From NCBI GenBank assembly GCA_009801015.1, contig VHZZ01000794.1, forward strand, positions 69,495-95,729: 26,235 bases of DNA, in the 5' to 3' direction. The DNA comes from Silene noctiflora (taxonomy: Eukaryota > Streptophyta > Magnoliopsida > Caryophyllales > Caryophyllaceae). A program made the position numbers and the translations under genes. This document shows, in pieces, positions 8,944 through 20,900 of this stretch; positions within the stretch are counted from its first letter, which is position 1; the number at the start of each line of letters is the position of its first letter. The notes beneath the pieces were generated by a model. That model made no database searches and was not told the origin of the DNA. It saw only the letters and a list, made by a program, of their open reading frames with translations.

Positions 8944-9380
8944 CCAATCTTCGAAACTACAAGTTTAGGCGAGGAGGCTAACCTGCTGCAAGAAATTGAG
9001 CTTGAGGATGGGAAAATGCCGAGATAACAATAAATAAAAATTCATATCCAGAAGCCCAGAAAGAAAATGTGGTCGGTTTATTGGGGCGCGATGATAAAAA
9101 ATTTATGAGCCATCGAAATCTCAGGGTATTGGAAGTTGTCGGATTTCGGGGGCGTGATGTTGATGTTAGGTGTGCATTGGGCATTATAGCTTGTGCTAGT
9201 TCTTTTGAGACACTCATATTAAATCCTCGAGCTATTATTGAAGTCGAAGCCTCTGGGCAAGTGAAGGACGTAGAAAAGATAAGTACGATAAAGAGGGGAG
9301 GTCGTAAAGTAGTCAAACTTCTGCCACCAAATGTTGATGTTGGTGTAGGGGAGATGCCTGATGTTTTCTGGTTTTCTTGA
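8944..9380 (+). pseudogene. FBD-domain end of the F-box gene, disrupted
   Basis: After the acceptor at 8943 the frame reads PIFETTSLGEEANLLQEIEL and stops at TAA 9025-9027. FBD sequence then resumes in another frame from about 9105: HRNLRVLEVVGFRGRDVDVR, then ETLILNPRAI, the pattern of the FBD motif at the C-terminus of many plant F-box/LRR proteins. It ends at TGA 9378-9380. The 70-80 bases between have no GT-AG intron and no coding match. Either the gene is decaying or there is a local insertion. Confidence 0.65.
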
Positions 9381-9661
9381 TATAATTGGGAGAATCAGGC
9401 TTATGTATAGCTTTGTTGTTGTATCATGCTTATTTTTCTTTTGGGATTATGTTTTGTCAGTGTATCAGATACACCTGGTGTTTTCTGGGTTTCCTTATTT
9501 ATGCTTGGAACGTGAATAACCATTGTAACAGGGTATTACTTGATGAACTTTTTTCCGAAATTCGGAACATTGTTAGACTGTTTTAAATATTTTGTGTGCT
9601 TGTTGGCTGATTCGTCACTGGTTGATGTTTAATCGTGGAGTATTTGATAATTAATCTGCAG
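9381..9661. other. Spacer between F-box gene and F-box relic
   Basis: T-rich sequence with no recognisable coding domain; probably 3' UTR of the first F-box copy and intron/5' sequence of the second. It ends in an acceptor-like TTAATCTGCAG at 9661. Confidence 0.5.
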
Positions 9662-9990
9662 GATAAGTTGAGTGCACTTTCAGAGTTTCAGATGATGATC
9701 TGCTCAAGTTTCTTTATACATTAAGGAGGGCACATCACATCGTTCCTAATAGGTGGAGGTACTTGCGGACTTGGCTGACTGTACTGGACCTCGATCTTCA
9801 CTATGAAGGTCGTCACTTGCTAATTGGAGCATTTGTCCTTGCTAAGTTGTATGAATCTTAAAGATGTTGAGATTGGGGTTAGTTTATCTAAAGGTTGTTG
9901 GGGTAGGTTTTGGTGAAGAACTTGACAAACTTGTTCCGCGAAATGTCCGTCTAGGCTGTCCAATCTTGTGTCGATGTAAACGGAGATTGA
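9662..9990 (+). pseudogene. Truncated F-box/LRR relic
   Basis: Beginning right after a CTGCAG acceptor, GATAAGTTGAGTGCACTTTC parallels the exon start of the neighbouring F-box gene at 7187. A frame change follows near 9690, then DDDLLKFLYTL, NRWRYLRTWLTVLDLDLHYE (F-box C-terminal half). Parts of the expected F-box are missing and the frame stops at about 9860. A further piece (LKDVEIGVSLSKGCWG, then LDKLVPRNVRLGCPIL in another frame) reaches about 9990. It is a tandem-duplicate fossil of the F-box family without a usable ORF. Confidence 0.65.
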
Positions 9991-10015
9991 CTACAGGAAC
10001 TAAATCTTACATGAT

Positions 10016-10050
10016 CCATGATCCGTCGTGCATGCAAGTGTGGATCATGG
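10016..10050. repeat. Short inverted repeat (9-bp stem, 17-base loop)
   Basis: CCATGATCC at 10016-10024 pairs with GGATCATGG at 10042-10050; the loop contains TGCATGCA. No U-tract follows, so this is not presented as a terminator. Confidence 0.5.
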
Positions 10051-10764
10051 TAAATTATGATAAGTCTATACATTCAATCTAATCTCTAATCTAATATGAA
10101 GACGGGAAATAACAAGATAATTTCTGAAAAAGAGGCAATTACATTCCAATAATTTAATGCATTGTAATTTTGTCTAACTTAAATTGGTAAAGAGTACAGG
10201 TCCAGAAAAGCTACATTGAATTGGCAAAAGCTGACCTGACCTGACTGACTGAGGAATACGATCGGAACTATCCGAAACACCGCAAACACAGCCTGATGAC
10301 ATCCAAAATTGTTGAAATGAAACCACTCGACTCGATCCAACTCTAAAGCGATCACATAGTAACCTTATTTGTCCGATCACATAGTGTGTTGATCTTTTTT
10401 TTTTTTTTTAAGGCAAACCATCTTGAAGGAAATTTTAAATAATGATTCAACATAATCAACTATGAGTGTAACATGTCAAAAATAATGATTTGACATAATA
10501 AACTCTGAGTTGATAGAAGATTGACCTGATCTTGATTGAGTTTGAAATTGACTCGTCTTGAAATTTTATAATTTCTAATGTTAACTTTAGAGATTTAGAA
10601 AAAGGAACAATTGTCAAACACGTTCTTAAAAATAATCTATCTTGATTGAGTTTTAATGCATCTCATGATAAATGGGGATTTTTTTTTAAGTATAAGCCTT
10701 TGTAAAATGAATGGACAATCTCAACACATTGTACAATTATGCATTTATGCCCATATTACACCCG

Positions 10765-10793
10765 TATCCTATCCTATCCTATCCTACCCTATC
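10765..10793. repeat. (TATCC)n pentanucleotide microsatellite
   Basis: GTATCC followed by several tandem ATCCT units, ending with one diverged unit (ACCCT). Confidence 0.75.
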
Positions 10794-11130
10794 TGGTTTA
10801 GTGATTGAGTAATGGGAAATGCAACTCCGATCCTATAGAGTTCCATTATAAGGGCTTGGTCGGGATCAAAGTAGTTATTAAGAGAGTAATAGAGCTAATT
10901 AACAAGGTCAAAACTGTAGTCCCAGACCCAGTACCGAGGCTGGATTACTCTTATTTATGTAAGTTCCGCCTTCGTCTGCACTCCCAAGTACAAAATACGT
11001 ACGTTTGGGAAAATTGAAATGACATTCTATAATGAAACTGTAACCAACCTAAAAAAACAAGGCTAAACACACCCTTACAAGATGCTATAACATCTCGGGT
11101 AACTAACAGGAAAACAACATATTCAAAGAA

Positions 11131-13376
11131 CTAGAAAACGCTGGAAAGCATATTAGCAGCGGCAGCAATAGCAGCCCCGGTGATAGCCGATTGCACAACT
11201 TGTTCATGGGTAGTAGCATCTGATGTAAGCGCAACTGCCATGCCTGTTAGTGCTCCTGCCACAGCACTGTTCTTCTGCATGTAGAAATAGATGCAAGTTT
11301 GGTTAAATTCTTCAATGAGACCGTCTAGGCGTCTACTGGTGAGACTGGTAGAATACATTTCTTATTTGTCGTAACGCAGCTAAATTGAAAATGGGTAATC
11401 TACAAATAGGGTCCAGGTAAAGAGGCAATTACCCAATCATGATGTCCGCGAGCCTCCTTAAGGCCATAGGTCAGACCGGAGTACACTCCGGCAGCCAACC
11501 CTGTAGCATCATCAAGCTGGTGTTAGTGGTCATTCCCATGTATAAACAATCTAAGGTGACTTTGACATTCAGAAATTGACCACACGCGACAATGCCACCA
11601 ACGACATTACTCCTATTGCCTCAAAGGAGTCGGTCTCGCCTACTTGGCGATTGTGTATGAGTAACCTGGAAGCATAATTAGGACCCCGGACAGCAATCAG
11701 AACAGATAGCTTCTAAAGATAAGAACTTCTTACCCCACTGAAATGATTCTTTGCCTGTGTTTTTAACCTGGACAAGTAAAAAAACAAGATTCAATCACTG
11801 CCTGTTATGCATGCATTACGCTCACTAAGCAGTCTCGTATGTACTACTTCCATCCCATTTATACGAGGGACTTCGTACTTCGATGGTCAGCTCTAACTAT
11901 TAATCTTTCCAAATAAATGTGCGTACACTACCAAATTTCTCACTTCATCTATCGAAGCAACATTATGGTAGTATCTTTTTTGAAAATTAGTTTTCATTGT
12001 ATATGATGAAAAAAAAAAGGTCATTGTCGATCAGAATCAAAGCATGACAATGTCAGCGATACAAATGAGATATACGGAGCACTGTTAGGAACATACCAAG
12101 GCTTCAACTGACTTCCCACCGGTTTCCCCTGCACGAAAAACAAGCAGCAAACATTATACAAAAGGCTTAATGTTGCTAGATCAAGAGGGAGAACGAGAAA
12201 AAGGATCAGCATGACGCGATAATTTACCTTACACTGTTCTCAGACATCGAGTAAAATACAATTGTCATGATCAGAAATTCAGAATATCTCATTAGTGTCA
12301 TTTAACCACATATACTGGCTGTCATTTAATTACATCAAACTGGCTAAAGCAAGAAGCTTGCAGCCGAACATTTAGGACTAAACTTGACGATGTTTCCTCT
12401 TTGTGTGAAACTTCCCTATGTCGATTTCAACCTCAAACAGCTCAAACAACATCAATCATGTTAAGTGTTGCAGAAAAATGTATACCTTACAGTCAACTAA
12501 GAAATAAAATATCCATCACAGGTTTTTCCTCTCAAATCAACTGGCTTAACCATTAATGGAGTAGAGGATAGAGGATACCTCCAAAATCAGGAAACCCGCT
12601 TCGGCGCTTGGCACCACTAGCATCTGCACTGCCTGAATCAAGCCCTGCACCTATGGCGTCCCAATGATGACAAACATTAACAATACAAAGTAATGTCGAA
12701 GCACATTAACAATATAATAAAACTCTGACGCACATAGAAAACATACAGTCAAAGATACATTTATGTGCTCCCACGGTTTTAAGAATGAAACTAAAACTAT
12801 AGACAGGCTACTTACATTGTAGCTACCAGTAGCAATCGTTCCAGCTCCGCCATCAAAAATTTGCGATGGCGGCAACCAACAATTTAGTGACGAAGCAAAT
12901 ATTCCAAGTTTGGGAACCAGTAATATGGTAAGTTAGGAAAAAAAATGGAATACATAATTTTGTTTATTATATTCCATTAATGCAAGATGCCATACTCAAG
13001 TAGTGGGTACCATGAAGAATATACCTTCAACAAGAGTGAAATAAGCTTCACGGGATACAGCCTGGACCGCTCCGATCTATGCATGCAAGGTTAACTTAAA
13101 TAAGATAACAAAGTTGAAAACTAATTAATACTCGGTAACCAAAAGAATTAAGCTTCTTTCTAGTCATCTAGTGTGAAATAAAAAGAAAAGAGAGAAACAT
13201 GCATGCATGCATGCATGCATGCATACCCCAGCAGCTTTGATGAAACTATGAGCAATACGATTAAGAAGAGGATGACCGAGATCAAATAATCCTCCTTTAT
13301 CAAAACTCTTCATTTCATCCATAATCAAAGGCCTTGTCTCTAAATCAACACTTACTTTCCTACTGTTGCTACCCAT
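11131..13376 (-). CDS. OEP16-2: Outer envelope pore protein 16-2-like (seed-type OEP16), seven exons, complete
   Basis: OEP16 proteins (PRAT/Tim17 superfamily) form amino-acid-selective channels in the chloroplast outer envelope. Coding exons (minus): 13227-13376, 13025-13076, 12579-12650, 12097-12128, 11734-11767, 11433-11500, 11131-11274; all introns are GT-AG, phases agree, total 552 nt = 183 aa, like Arabidopsis OEP16-2 (about 178). Recognised stretches: LFDLGHPLLNRIAHSFIKAAG (exon 1), AVQAVSREAYFTLVE (2), GAGLDSGSADASG...RRSGFPDFG (3), GETGGKSVEAL (4), VKNTGKESFQWG (5), LAAGVYSGLTYGL and HHDW (6), NSAVAGALTG...THEQVVQSAITGAA...SSVF (7). Exon 3 is the additional loop exon reported for the seed-type paralogue. 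Start chosen at 13376 (MGSNSRKV); an in-frame ATG at 13439 could add 21 residues. RY and ABRE motifs upstream suggest seed/ABA control. Confidence 0.95.
13198..13224. repeat. (CATG)n tetranucleotide repeat at the OEP16-2 intron 1 donor
   Basis: CATGCATGC... runs for 27 bases, ending two bases inside the first intron's donor. It creates overlapping copies of TGCATGCA, the RY element, on both strands. Confidence 0.9.
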
Positions 13377-13518
13377 CTTTCTTTTCTTCGTCGATCGACA
13401 ACCGTCTAAAACAAACAAGAATTTGCGAAACCTTAACAAATAAAAGGAACAAGATAAATACTAATAGATAAGGGATTACGAGGAAGAAACTGACTTAAGT
13501 AGTGGTGTATGGTTTTTG

Positions 13519-13550
13519 TGCATGCAAGAGTTTGGGTTATTAAGACACGT
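13519..13550 (-). promoter_or_regulatory. RY element and ABRE in the OEP16-2 promoter
   Basis: TGCATGCA lies at 13519-13526, about 145 bp upstream of the start codon. GACACGT at 13544-13550 is ACGTGTC on the minus strand, a classical ABA-response element. B3 factors (ABI3, FUS3, LEC2) bind RY, and bZIP factors such as ABI5 bind ABREs; the pair is typical of seed-maturation genes. Arabidopsis seed-type OEP16 is reported to be ABI3-dependent. Motif presence is seen directly; activity is inferred. Confidence 0.6.
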
Positions 13551-13765
13551 ATTGTTTTTGGTACGTCGTGGCATTCTTATAGCATTCACATGCCACCTGT
13601 TCTTCATCGCATGTTAAAATGTTCACCATTCTTATTTAACCGTCTCTAAGTTTAGACGGTTCATTACAACAACAACAAAATTAGACAAATCAAAGGAGAG
13701 CGATCTTAAATTAAAGACCATTTTAAGTAAAACTAGCGGTAAAATGCTGAAATAACAGATGGAAG

Positions 13766-13796
<31 letters not shown>

Positions 13797-13927
13797 CAAT
13801 TCTATCTTTTTGGAGTAATATAGTTTCCTTGTTTCTTGAAGCTAAATATTCGATGAAAAACATTAATTCGTATGAAACGAGTACCAAAAAAACATGTAGA
13901 GCATCTAAACTAAGATTATACTAACTA

Positions 13928-13966
13928 CTCCCTCTGTCACAGTGAAATTGACTGATACGGAGGAAG
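13928..13966. mobile_element. Very short Stowaway-like hairpin (39 bp) flanked by TA
   Basis: CTCCCTCTGTCACAGT (13928-13943) is an imperfect inverted match (12 of 16) to ACTGATACGGAGGAAG (13951-13966). TA flanks both sides (13926-13927 and 13967-13968). This fits a heavily deleted Stowaway MITE, essentially two terminal inverted repeats with a short loop. Confidence 0.55.
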
Positions 13967-14069
13967 TAGTAGTCTCTATTTTGGAATTTTGAAAAAGGCA
14001 ATGACAATCTCAAATTAAGTAGTAGTCTCTATTTTGGAATTTTGAAAAAGGCAATGACAATCTCAAATT
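13964..14069. repeat. Perfect tandem duplication, 53-bp unit
   Basis: 13964-14016 and 14017-14069 are identical (AAGTAGTAGTCTCTATTTTG ... AATCTCAAATT). The left copy overlaps the last three bases of the mini-MITE. Perfect identity means a recent event, or an assembly duplication. Confidence 0.9.
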
Positions 14070-14940
14070 TCAACCACGGCATTGTCTAAAAGTCGCATCA
14101 GCTTAAAATGAAGTAGCAGTAACCATCAGAACATTTATAAAGCCGGAGATGTTATGTCACGCTGTCTCGGTCCAGATTGGATACTATGAGCTAAACAAAC
14201 AGGCAACAGGTTAAAAATCATTGAACATTGAGCACTTCCTGGCGCAGAACTAGTAGCAAAAGCTACAAAACATAATTTGTTCCAACATAGGAACTACTAC
14301 TGAGCCTTGATACCGGGAAAACCATACAAGATTCATAATTTGCGTTAACAATGGTGCCATTGATCAAATAGAAATAATGTACAAATCTCGTCTATTGAAA
14401 TAAATATCCGGAGAAGTAAATCCTCGCTAACACCACCATATATATTACAGTCACCATCACAAAATTGTCTAAGACACATTTAAAGATAACTATGCAATGG
14501 GCCAAGTATTGGTGCCCATATTCTATCAGATCATTGGAATTGCATGAACAAGGCAAGGGTCGCCCTCACCACTTCGCCGATGAGCTCTGAGAGCAAAAAT
14601 ACTATAACTAAACTGAGTTTTATAGAGCCCACCTTACATGGGATAAAATGAAAATGCTATAACCCGAGGTTTTTGTTTCCCTTTTTCCGAATCAGATAAC
14701 CCGAGTTCTAAGGATGATACACTTACTGTTTGGGGTTTCATGGTCTCTTAATAGCTCTATACAAACCACCCCTCCTTTAATAAGCCAAATATATGAGCTA
14801 CGCTACATCATCTTGATCTTCTGGTCTGATCAAACACATTTTCGCACTGCTAGTCGTATAATTCTTCTGTGATGACCAGGTAATCATGAAAAAACAACTA
14901 TCTTAACCTTACTTCAAAGTTCAAAGTCTTAAATGAGAAA

Positions 14941-17900
14941 TCAAGATCCATTTACCGCCATCTCGGGTGAAGAATTTGTTGTAGTAAGTGGACGGTTATG
15001 GTCTTCCTCTTCCAACTGTCCATTATCTTGAAGCTTTGCGTCAGTGTTTGGGCAATTTTGAGTTGCAACCTTATCTTCCTCAACTAAACCACTATTTTCA
15101 TGGTCACTACTTTTAGAATGCTCGGCTCCCTTCTCGTGATGACTATTTTTGTCTAGAGTTTTTGCGACCACGCTAGCCACTTTCTTGCTTGGAAGAACTG
15201 CCTGGCTAAGAGTTGAGCACAACGCAGCAAACACACTCTCTTTTGATTTACAACCTTTATCAGACCGTGGTTTCTTCACTAACCCAAGATCTTCCTTAGA
15301 AGCCAGCTTTCGCTTCTTACTTAATGACTCTAGAGTACCTTCATCCTCATCTGAGGGCTCGGTCAGTCGCCTAGGAGGGGGTTTGTAATCTTCGTCATCT
15401 TCATCATCGTCGTAATCCACCAGCCCACTAGGTTTGGAGCTGAAAACGATTTAAACCAACTATATTTATGACAGACACGATTATATTACAGAATATGGCA
15501 CGATTCATCAAAATAATCATGGTATTAATTTTGGTTTACTTTAATATTTAGAAATCAATATTTCTCCATCTCAAATATTGTGCTATAGCGGCGGTAGGTA
15601 CCGCCTCAAAATATGGTCAACTGGCCACCATAGACTTCAAAACCTTGATAACTTAGACACCGTGTAGTGTCACGATCAATATCAATATTTAATACTATGA
15701 AAATAATCCTACCTTAAGGCTGGCCCACTAGGCGAAGAGCCATTTGATGAAACAGTGTGTGTCTGGGCCTTTTGCACACTGGAAACAGAAGCTGATGCCG
15801 AAACAGAAGCTGATGCAGTATCTTCCTCATCACTGAGTACACAAACAACAAAGTTAGGTTCAAGGTCAAAGTACAATTTTCAGTTTTTCACTATGTAGGA
15901 CACGGACACAAGAAACACCTGTCCTCATTGAAGTAGTCTTCCTCTTCTTTCTCCAAAGCACGCTCTTCTACCCGTTTTCTAGGCTCCACATCAACAGCAG
16001 GTTTTGTTCCAATACTCTCCAGGGACTGTGAATTTTACGTTAGATGCAAGTACTCCATAAGATAATACAACGACGTATTCTTTCTGACCAACATACCTGC
16101 TCATATTTGACTTTTAGAGAGTGAACAGAAGGCAAGTTGTCGAATTTGCTAAGCTGACTCCAAAAAGACTCAACTAGATACTTTAGATATGGCCTTGGAT
16201 GTTCCTGCACAAAGATCCACAGTGTAAGATTGACTAAACTTCCATGTAAAATATCATCAAGGAAATAAATCATCCAAAATGGAAAAAAAAGGAAGCGATA
16301 TGCACCACCCGGATGTACTCAAAGAGCTCAAGAACAGCCGAGTTGAGTAAGTTATATCGATCACCATTTGCCACAAATGCATCCACAATGGGCTTGAGGA
16401 GATTCCTTTTTACAATATAGTTGCCAAGATTTTCATCCTGCAAAACAGCATAGAATTTAACCATGGAGGATGAAATGGATATTGAAGCCACCAGCTGATA
16501 ATCAGAAAATGCATGACAAATTGATAACTAATTATTGTACGAAATAAACATACACCTAAAAACTTCATCACAAGTCAACGTATGCTCACAAATCCAGCCA
16601 GTCAAGTTCAATAGAAAAGACAAACTATGTAAAGCTATAAGACCATTCAGAATTTGATCTCATCAACTTCATTCAAGAAAAAAACAAGTCCCAATTTCAG
16701 CAAAAAAAGGTAACTGTATAAGCCTCTGCTGCAACCTACATGGCGGACCCTTGGTAATGTCAATGAATATGATGCCTACATAGAGAATACCATCCACTAA
16801 CTTGGCACGCACAAAACCTAATACCTTATATAAAAGCTCGCTGACACCTGATCAGTCCGCATTAACAAGAGTACTTTGGGGTCAAACTAGCTTGACTAGA
16901 AGTAAAAGGGCATGCCTTTCCCCGTCCACCACCACAATCATCGACAATTACAACTTAGACCAATACGCTAGTATGCTTCTCAAGTATAGTGAAAAATCTA
17001 CGTATGAAGTACCACCGACAATATTCAGTTGTCACCCAGCCGATATCCTGAAACTCAAACCTGTCTAAATAAAAATCCCCACATAGAGATTGAATGTTGT
17101 CTTGCAAAGCGCAAAGAACTTCTTATCAATAACATCCGTACCCACACCCTCCACAAAAAATAAAAGAGGAACAAATTTAAAAAATTTAAACCCAACATTC
17201 TATATACATCTTATACAAGATAAAAATAACTTACATTTCGAGAAATAACAGTGCGAATGAATTTAACAGCAGCAACTACTAGGTATTTTTCTCTCCTTCG
17301 AGTTAAAAATAAAACTTTGTCCATCAAATTGTTTAGCAAAAAGTTGCACCTGTAGCACAAAAATGGACCATTACTCCATTAGATATATGTCGCATCAGCA
17401 AAAGCTGTCACAAGGTGAAGAATGGAAGAACAAGGAAAGCATAATTTACTTTATTCGATACGGGTGGTGTACTACGCAAAAGCACAATAATTCACAGATA
17501 TTCAATAGAATCTCCGGCTTCGTGTTTCCCTTATTAACATCTTCCCCAGCACAAGTAGCCACAGTTTTGGCTCCTTCTGAGCAAGATGACATTATGACAT
17601 CAATCAACTGCGCCAAATGCTTCTCATAGAAAACATCAATGATACCATCTCTCTGTCACAAAATACAACAAAACACATGATATTTAATAAACGAGAAAGT
17701 AAGATATAGACAGAACTGAACCACAAGAAAGAAATCATGTCTTACAAGAAACTTTCAGGGACTTGCATTTTTTCGTAAAACTCGGTCTAACAAAAGTAAC
17801 GTTTTTAAAAATTAATCGGCAATCACTATCTCACACCTGAAATCATGAACTCAACATCTCAACCAAATAGCCAAATCTAGGTGTAAATTGCTAGCAAATG

Positions 17901-20900
17901 AAACTATGTGTATCAGCTGCTTTAGGAAAAACATTACTAACAATTAGAAAGCTCCACAACAATCCTAAATACGGATTTTAAAACTCAAGTGGTAAGGAGA
18001 GGAAGAGAAAGAAACAGAAGAAACCATGAACAGCAAAACTCTCAACAAGAAAAGCAATGCGGACAATCAGACCATCCAGCACCAACCGTAAACTATAGTT
18101 CAAAGTTCAGACGTAAACGAAGAAGATAAATAAATTCCAGAAGGCTCTCCAGTTGTCAATATCAATAATACCAAGTCAAAACCAGCAGATCTTCAAAAAA
18201 AAAGAAAATAAAAGAAACACACAAATGCCATGCATACCTGTGACCCTGACAAAGTATATGAATCTAACAATGTTCGAAGAATCTCAAGGAACTGGCAATG
18301 CATGTCATCCCCAAAATCGGTAAGCATACCGTGTACCTGAACACATAGACCAAATTATCACTATACAAATAATCTCTTTTCTCACAATAGTAAGACTACA
18401 GTCATTACAGATTCACAGTAGATACAGTAGTACTTGCAAATTTGCAAGGGAACAAGTGAACGACCAAGCACATACAAGAAAATATGTATCAGCTCCAAAT
18501 ACATGAGCTGCACAGCAGCAAAATTAGTCACACGAAATGATAAGCTTGTGTTTCTTCTCATGTGTCTCTGGTTTAGCAACTCCCCAATGGCTTATTCTTA
18601 ACTACTCTTAATAAGTGAATTTGATAAGCAGAAGAGCCATAAAAATTGGACCCACACATTAAAATTTTAATATTAAATCATCATGGCGCAGAAACAGGAT
18701 TAAAAAAAGGTAGAAGAAAAGAAAAAAAAATGCGTTTATCAAAAAAAAAGATATCCATGTGATCCCCCGTATTTAACGACTACAGTATCTACCTTCAAAT
18801 TAAATATTGTAGCAAAGGCATATAAGAGAATTTACAGTTGCACACTTGCACTTGAGTTTGTACTTACACATTTCCCTGGGGCTTTTTGTTTACTCTGTCC
18901 TTTCTCGTTTCTTCCTTTATCCCTACTCCTCCCCACCCATTATCCTTTGTTCCCTTTTCCTATAATTCTTATCGGTCATTTATGTTCACCACCCAGGACT
19001 TTAGAAAGCAATGCTTTTTATTAGCGTTCTTGCTGTGAAAACAAAAGTCGAGTCCTTTCTACCTGAATCATTGTCAAACTTCTTCTTCAAACCTTTGCAT
19101 TTTGTAATTTCAGGCCTTAGTCAAACATTTAGAAATGCTCAACCATTGGTTAAAACTGCATCAGCCGATGATTCAATAAAGCAAACTTGACAGCAAACAA
19201 AAACAATCTGTTGTGTACTAACAGGGGATCTCAACAGCCAGTACACGAGTTTCTAGAGTGAAATTGCTGGGAAGTTCAAAGTGTGATAGGAAGCCAAATC
19301 AAGATGGGGTAACATTACATACGAAACATCAAAGAATTCAACAGCAACATTATGCCTTATAGACATCGTTGACTCATAGACAAGGTAATGTTTGTCTTTG
19401 ATGTCCTCCAGCAATCAACTTTTTCATTCTATCCATAAGTTACTATACTACATTACTACTGCAAAACAGAAGTTTAAACAAGGAATTTTATACTAACATT
19501 TTCCTTGTACATATAATAACCAACCTATACACCCAAATAATATAGACACTTAACCCCTTATTTTGCAAACATTAAGTACTCCCTCCATTTCAATCTTTTA
19601 GTTCCATTTGGGTTGAAATTAAGGAGGAAAATGTCAAATAGAGCTAATTGGGTGAAATTGATGGAGTAATACTTCAAGCTAATAGTACCTCAATGCTTTT
19701 ATACAAACTCTTATTATTGCCAAAAGTAACTAGACAACTATTTCAATCAAAACTTCAAAAAGGAAAAAGAAACTCTGATTCCAAACAACGCATACTCATG
19801 CAATCAAAATGTAAAAACTGCCTACAATATCTAACTGCATACCAGGAGACCAAGAAGCGGAGTTCCTTCAGGACGAACAACATAAGACCGCAAAAGATTA
19901 GGATCCTGATTTAAGAAAAGTATCAGGATATCTGTCCTGCATCCATCAGAAGATGTCTTGTTAGTGACTTATCAACAATTTGATGAACATCATAACATGA
20001 AGTATTTTTCTTGGTAATCGAAAGAAGGAAACACATTTAAACAAATGGGAATCATCAAGTGCTGGGTTGCAGTAGAGTTAATGTGGAGTGGCAAGGCAAT
20101 GTGATATGTTCCATCATTAGAACGAGTCATAGTCACTCAGTCGGTTTGATCCAGGACCATAACTTCAAGCAATAACCATGCTGCAAAGCCTTGAAATCAT
20201 GACTTGCAGATTTGGCAAAGAAAAACGAGAATATTATCTTACCCAGTTAGCACAAGCCGTTTGTCGTCGCTCTTAAGTATGTCACTGATTATGTCAAAAA
20301 GACCTTCATTTACAAGATCCCTACAAAGTAGCAGAGAAAGACAAAAGTCAACTAATCCACTTATAAAGGTAAAGTCTTCAGCAAAATTACTGGTACAGCA
20401 TTTACATATGCTAAGAGACTTCAGCCTTTCAGAGGAAAATTGAACACACAAGTTGACCACAATAGCTACATAGCCTAGAGAGTCGCACACCTGAAAAGCC
20501 GAAGCTGCTGAACCATTTGGAGACTCTTGCTTAGAGTGCAAAACTCATGCAGAAAATATACCTACACCAATGAAAATGTAAAGGGCAATTCCATTCAGGC
20601 ATATCCACCTCACACTAAATGGGAAAAAGAAAAGATAAACAAACATGCTCAACTAGTTTCGTAATGATGCCCAATAAAATTAGCAGGCATCAGCACAACC
20701 AACTTGCAAGATACCGTGAATCAAGGAAAAGAAATTTGACACACTGGAAGGTTTTTTATAATAAATGGAACATATATTACTTAAAGAGTCCTCATAAAGT
20801 ACTTAGTGAATAAAACTAAACAATGCAAAAGGACTCCTAGGTCAAACTCCAAAGACTAATAAATCAGTCAGTCTCCTGAGTCCTGGCAAATATGGTACAG

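Larger units (their letters stand above)
9991..11130. other. AT-rich intergenic region downstream of OEP16-2
   Basis: No domain on either strand. It contains an imperfect direct repeat (10438-10467 and 10481-10510, AATAATGATT ... CTATGAGT/CTCTGAGT), a T-run near 10396-10408, and a (TATCC)n pentanucleotide repeat at 10765-10793. The last hundred bases before 11131 are presumably the OEP16-2 3' UTR, since that gene ends at 11131 on the minus strand. Confidence 0.6.
13377..14940. other. Spacer: OEP16-2 promoter side and SMEK1 3' UTR side
   Basis: No protein domain on either strand. The 13377-13560 part is OEP16-2 5' UTR and proximal promoter. A T-rich tract is at 13766-13795. A mini-MITE hairpin (13928-13966) and a 53-bp tandem duplication (13964-14069) follow. 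From roughly 14400 to 14940 the sequence is presumably SMEK1 3' UTR and downstream region, since its stop codon is at 14941-14943; no clear polyadenylation signal was pinned down. Confidence 0.6.

Noticed and set aside
11078..11108. GATGCTATAACATCTCGGGTAAC resembling GATGCTACCATCTCGGTTACC of the Gypsy LTR near 224-240
   Set aside because: The match is about 20 bases with gaps and no flanking similarity; likely chance.
11845..11990. TACTACTTCCATCCCATTTAT, similar to the end of a MITE
   Set aside because: No matching inverted end with a TA duplication was found within the next few hundred bases; at most a truncated end.
12651..12875. Minus-strand ORF with GGAGTIATGSYN that first looked like an OEP16-2 exon
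   Set aside because: The exon at 12579-12650 (GAGLDSGSAD...) joins exon 2 with correct phase and family similarity; including the other stretch breaks the phase. It is intronic.
16802..17068. 88-codon plus-strand ORF
   Set aside because: It lies wholly in a SMEK1 intron on the opposite strand, with no recognisable domain.
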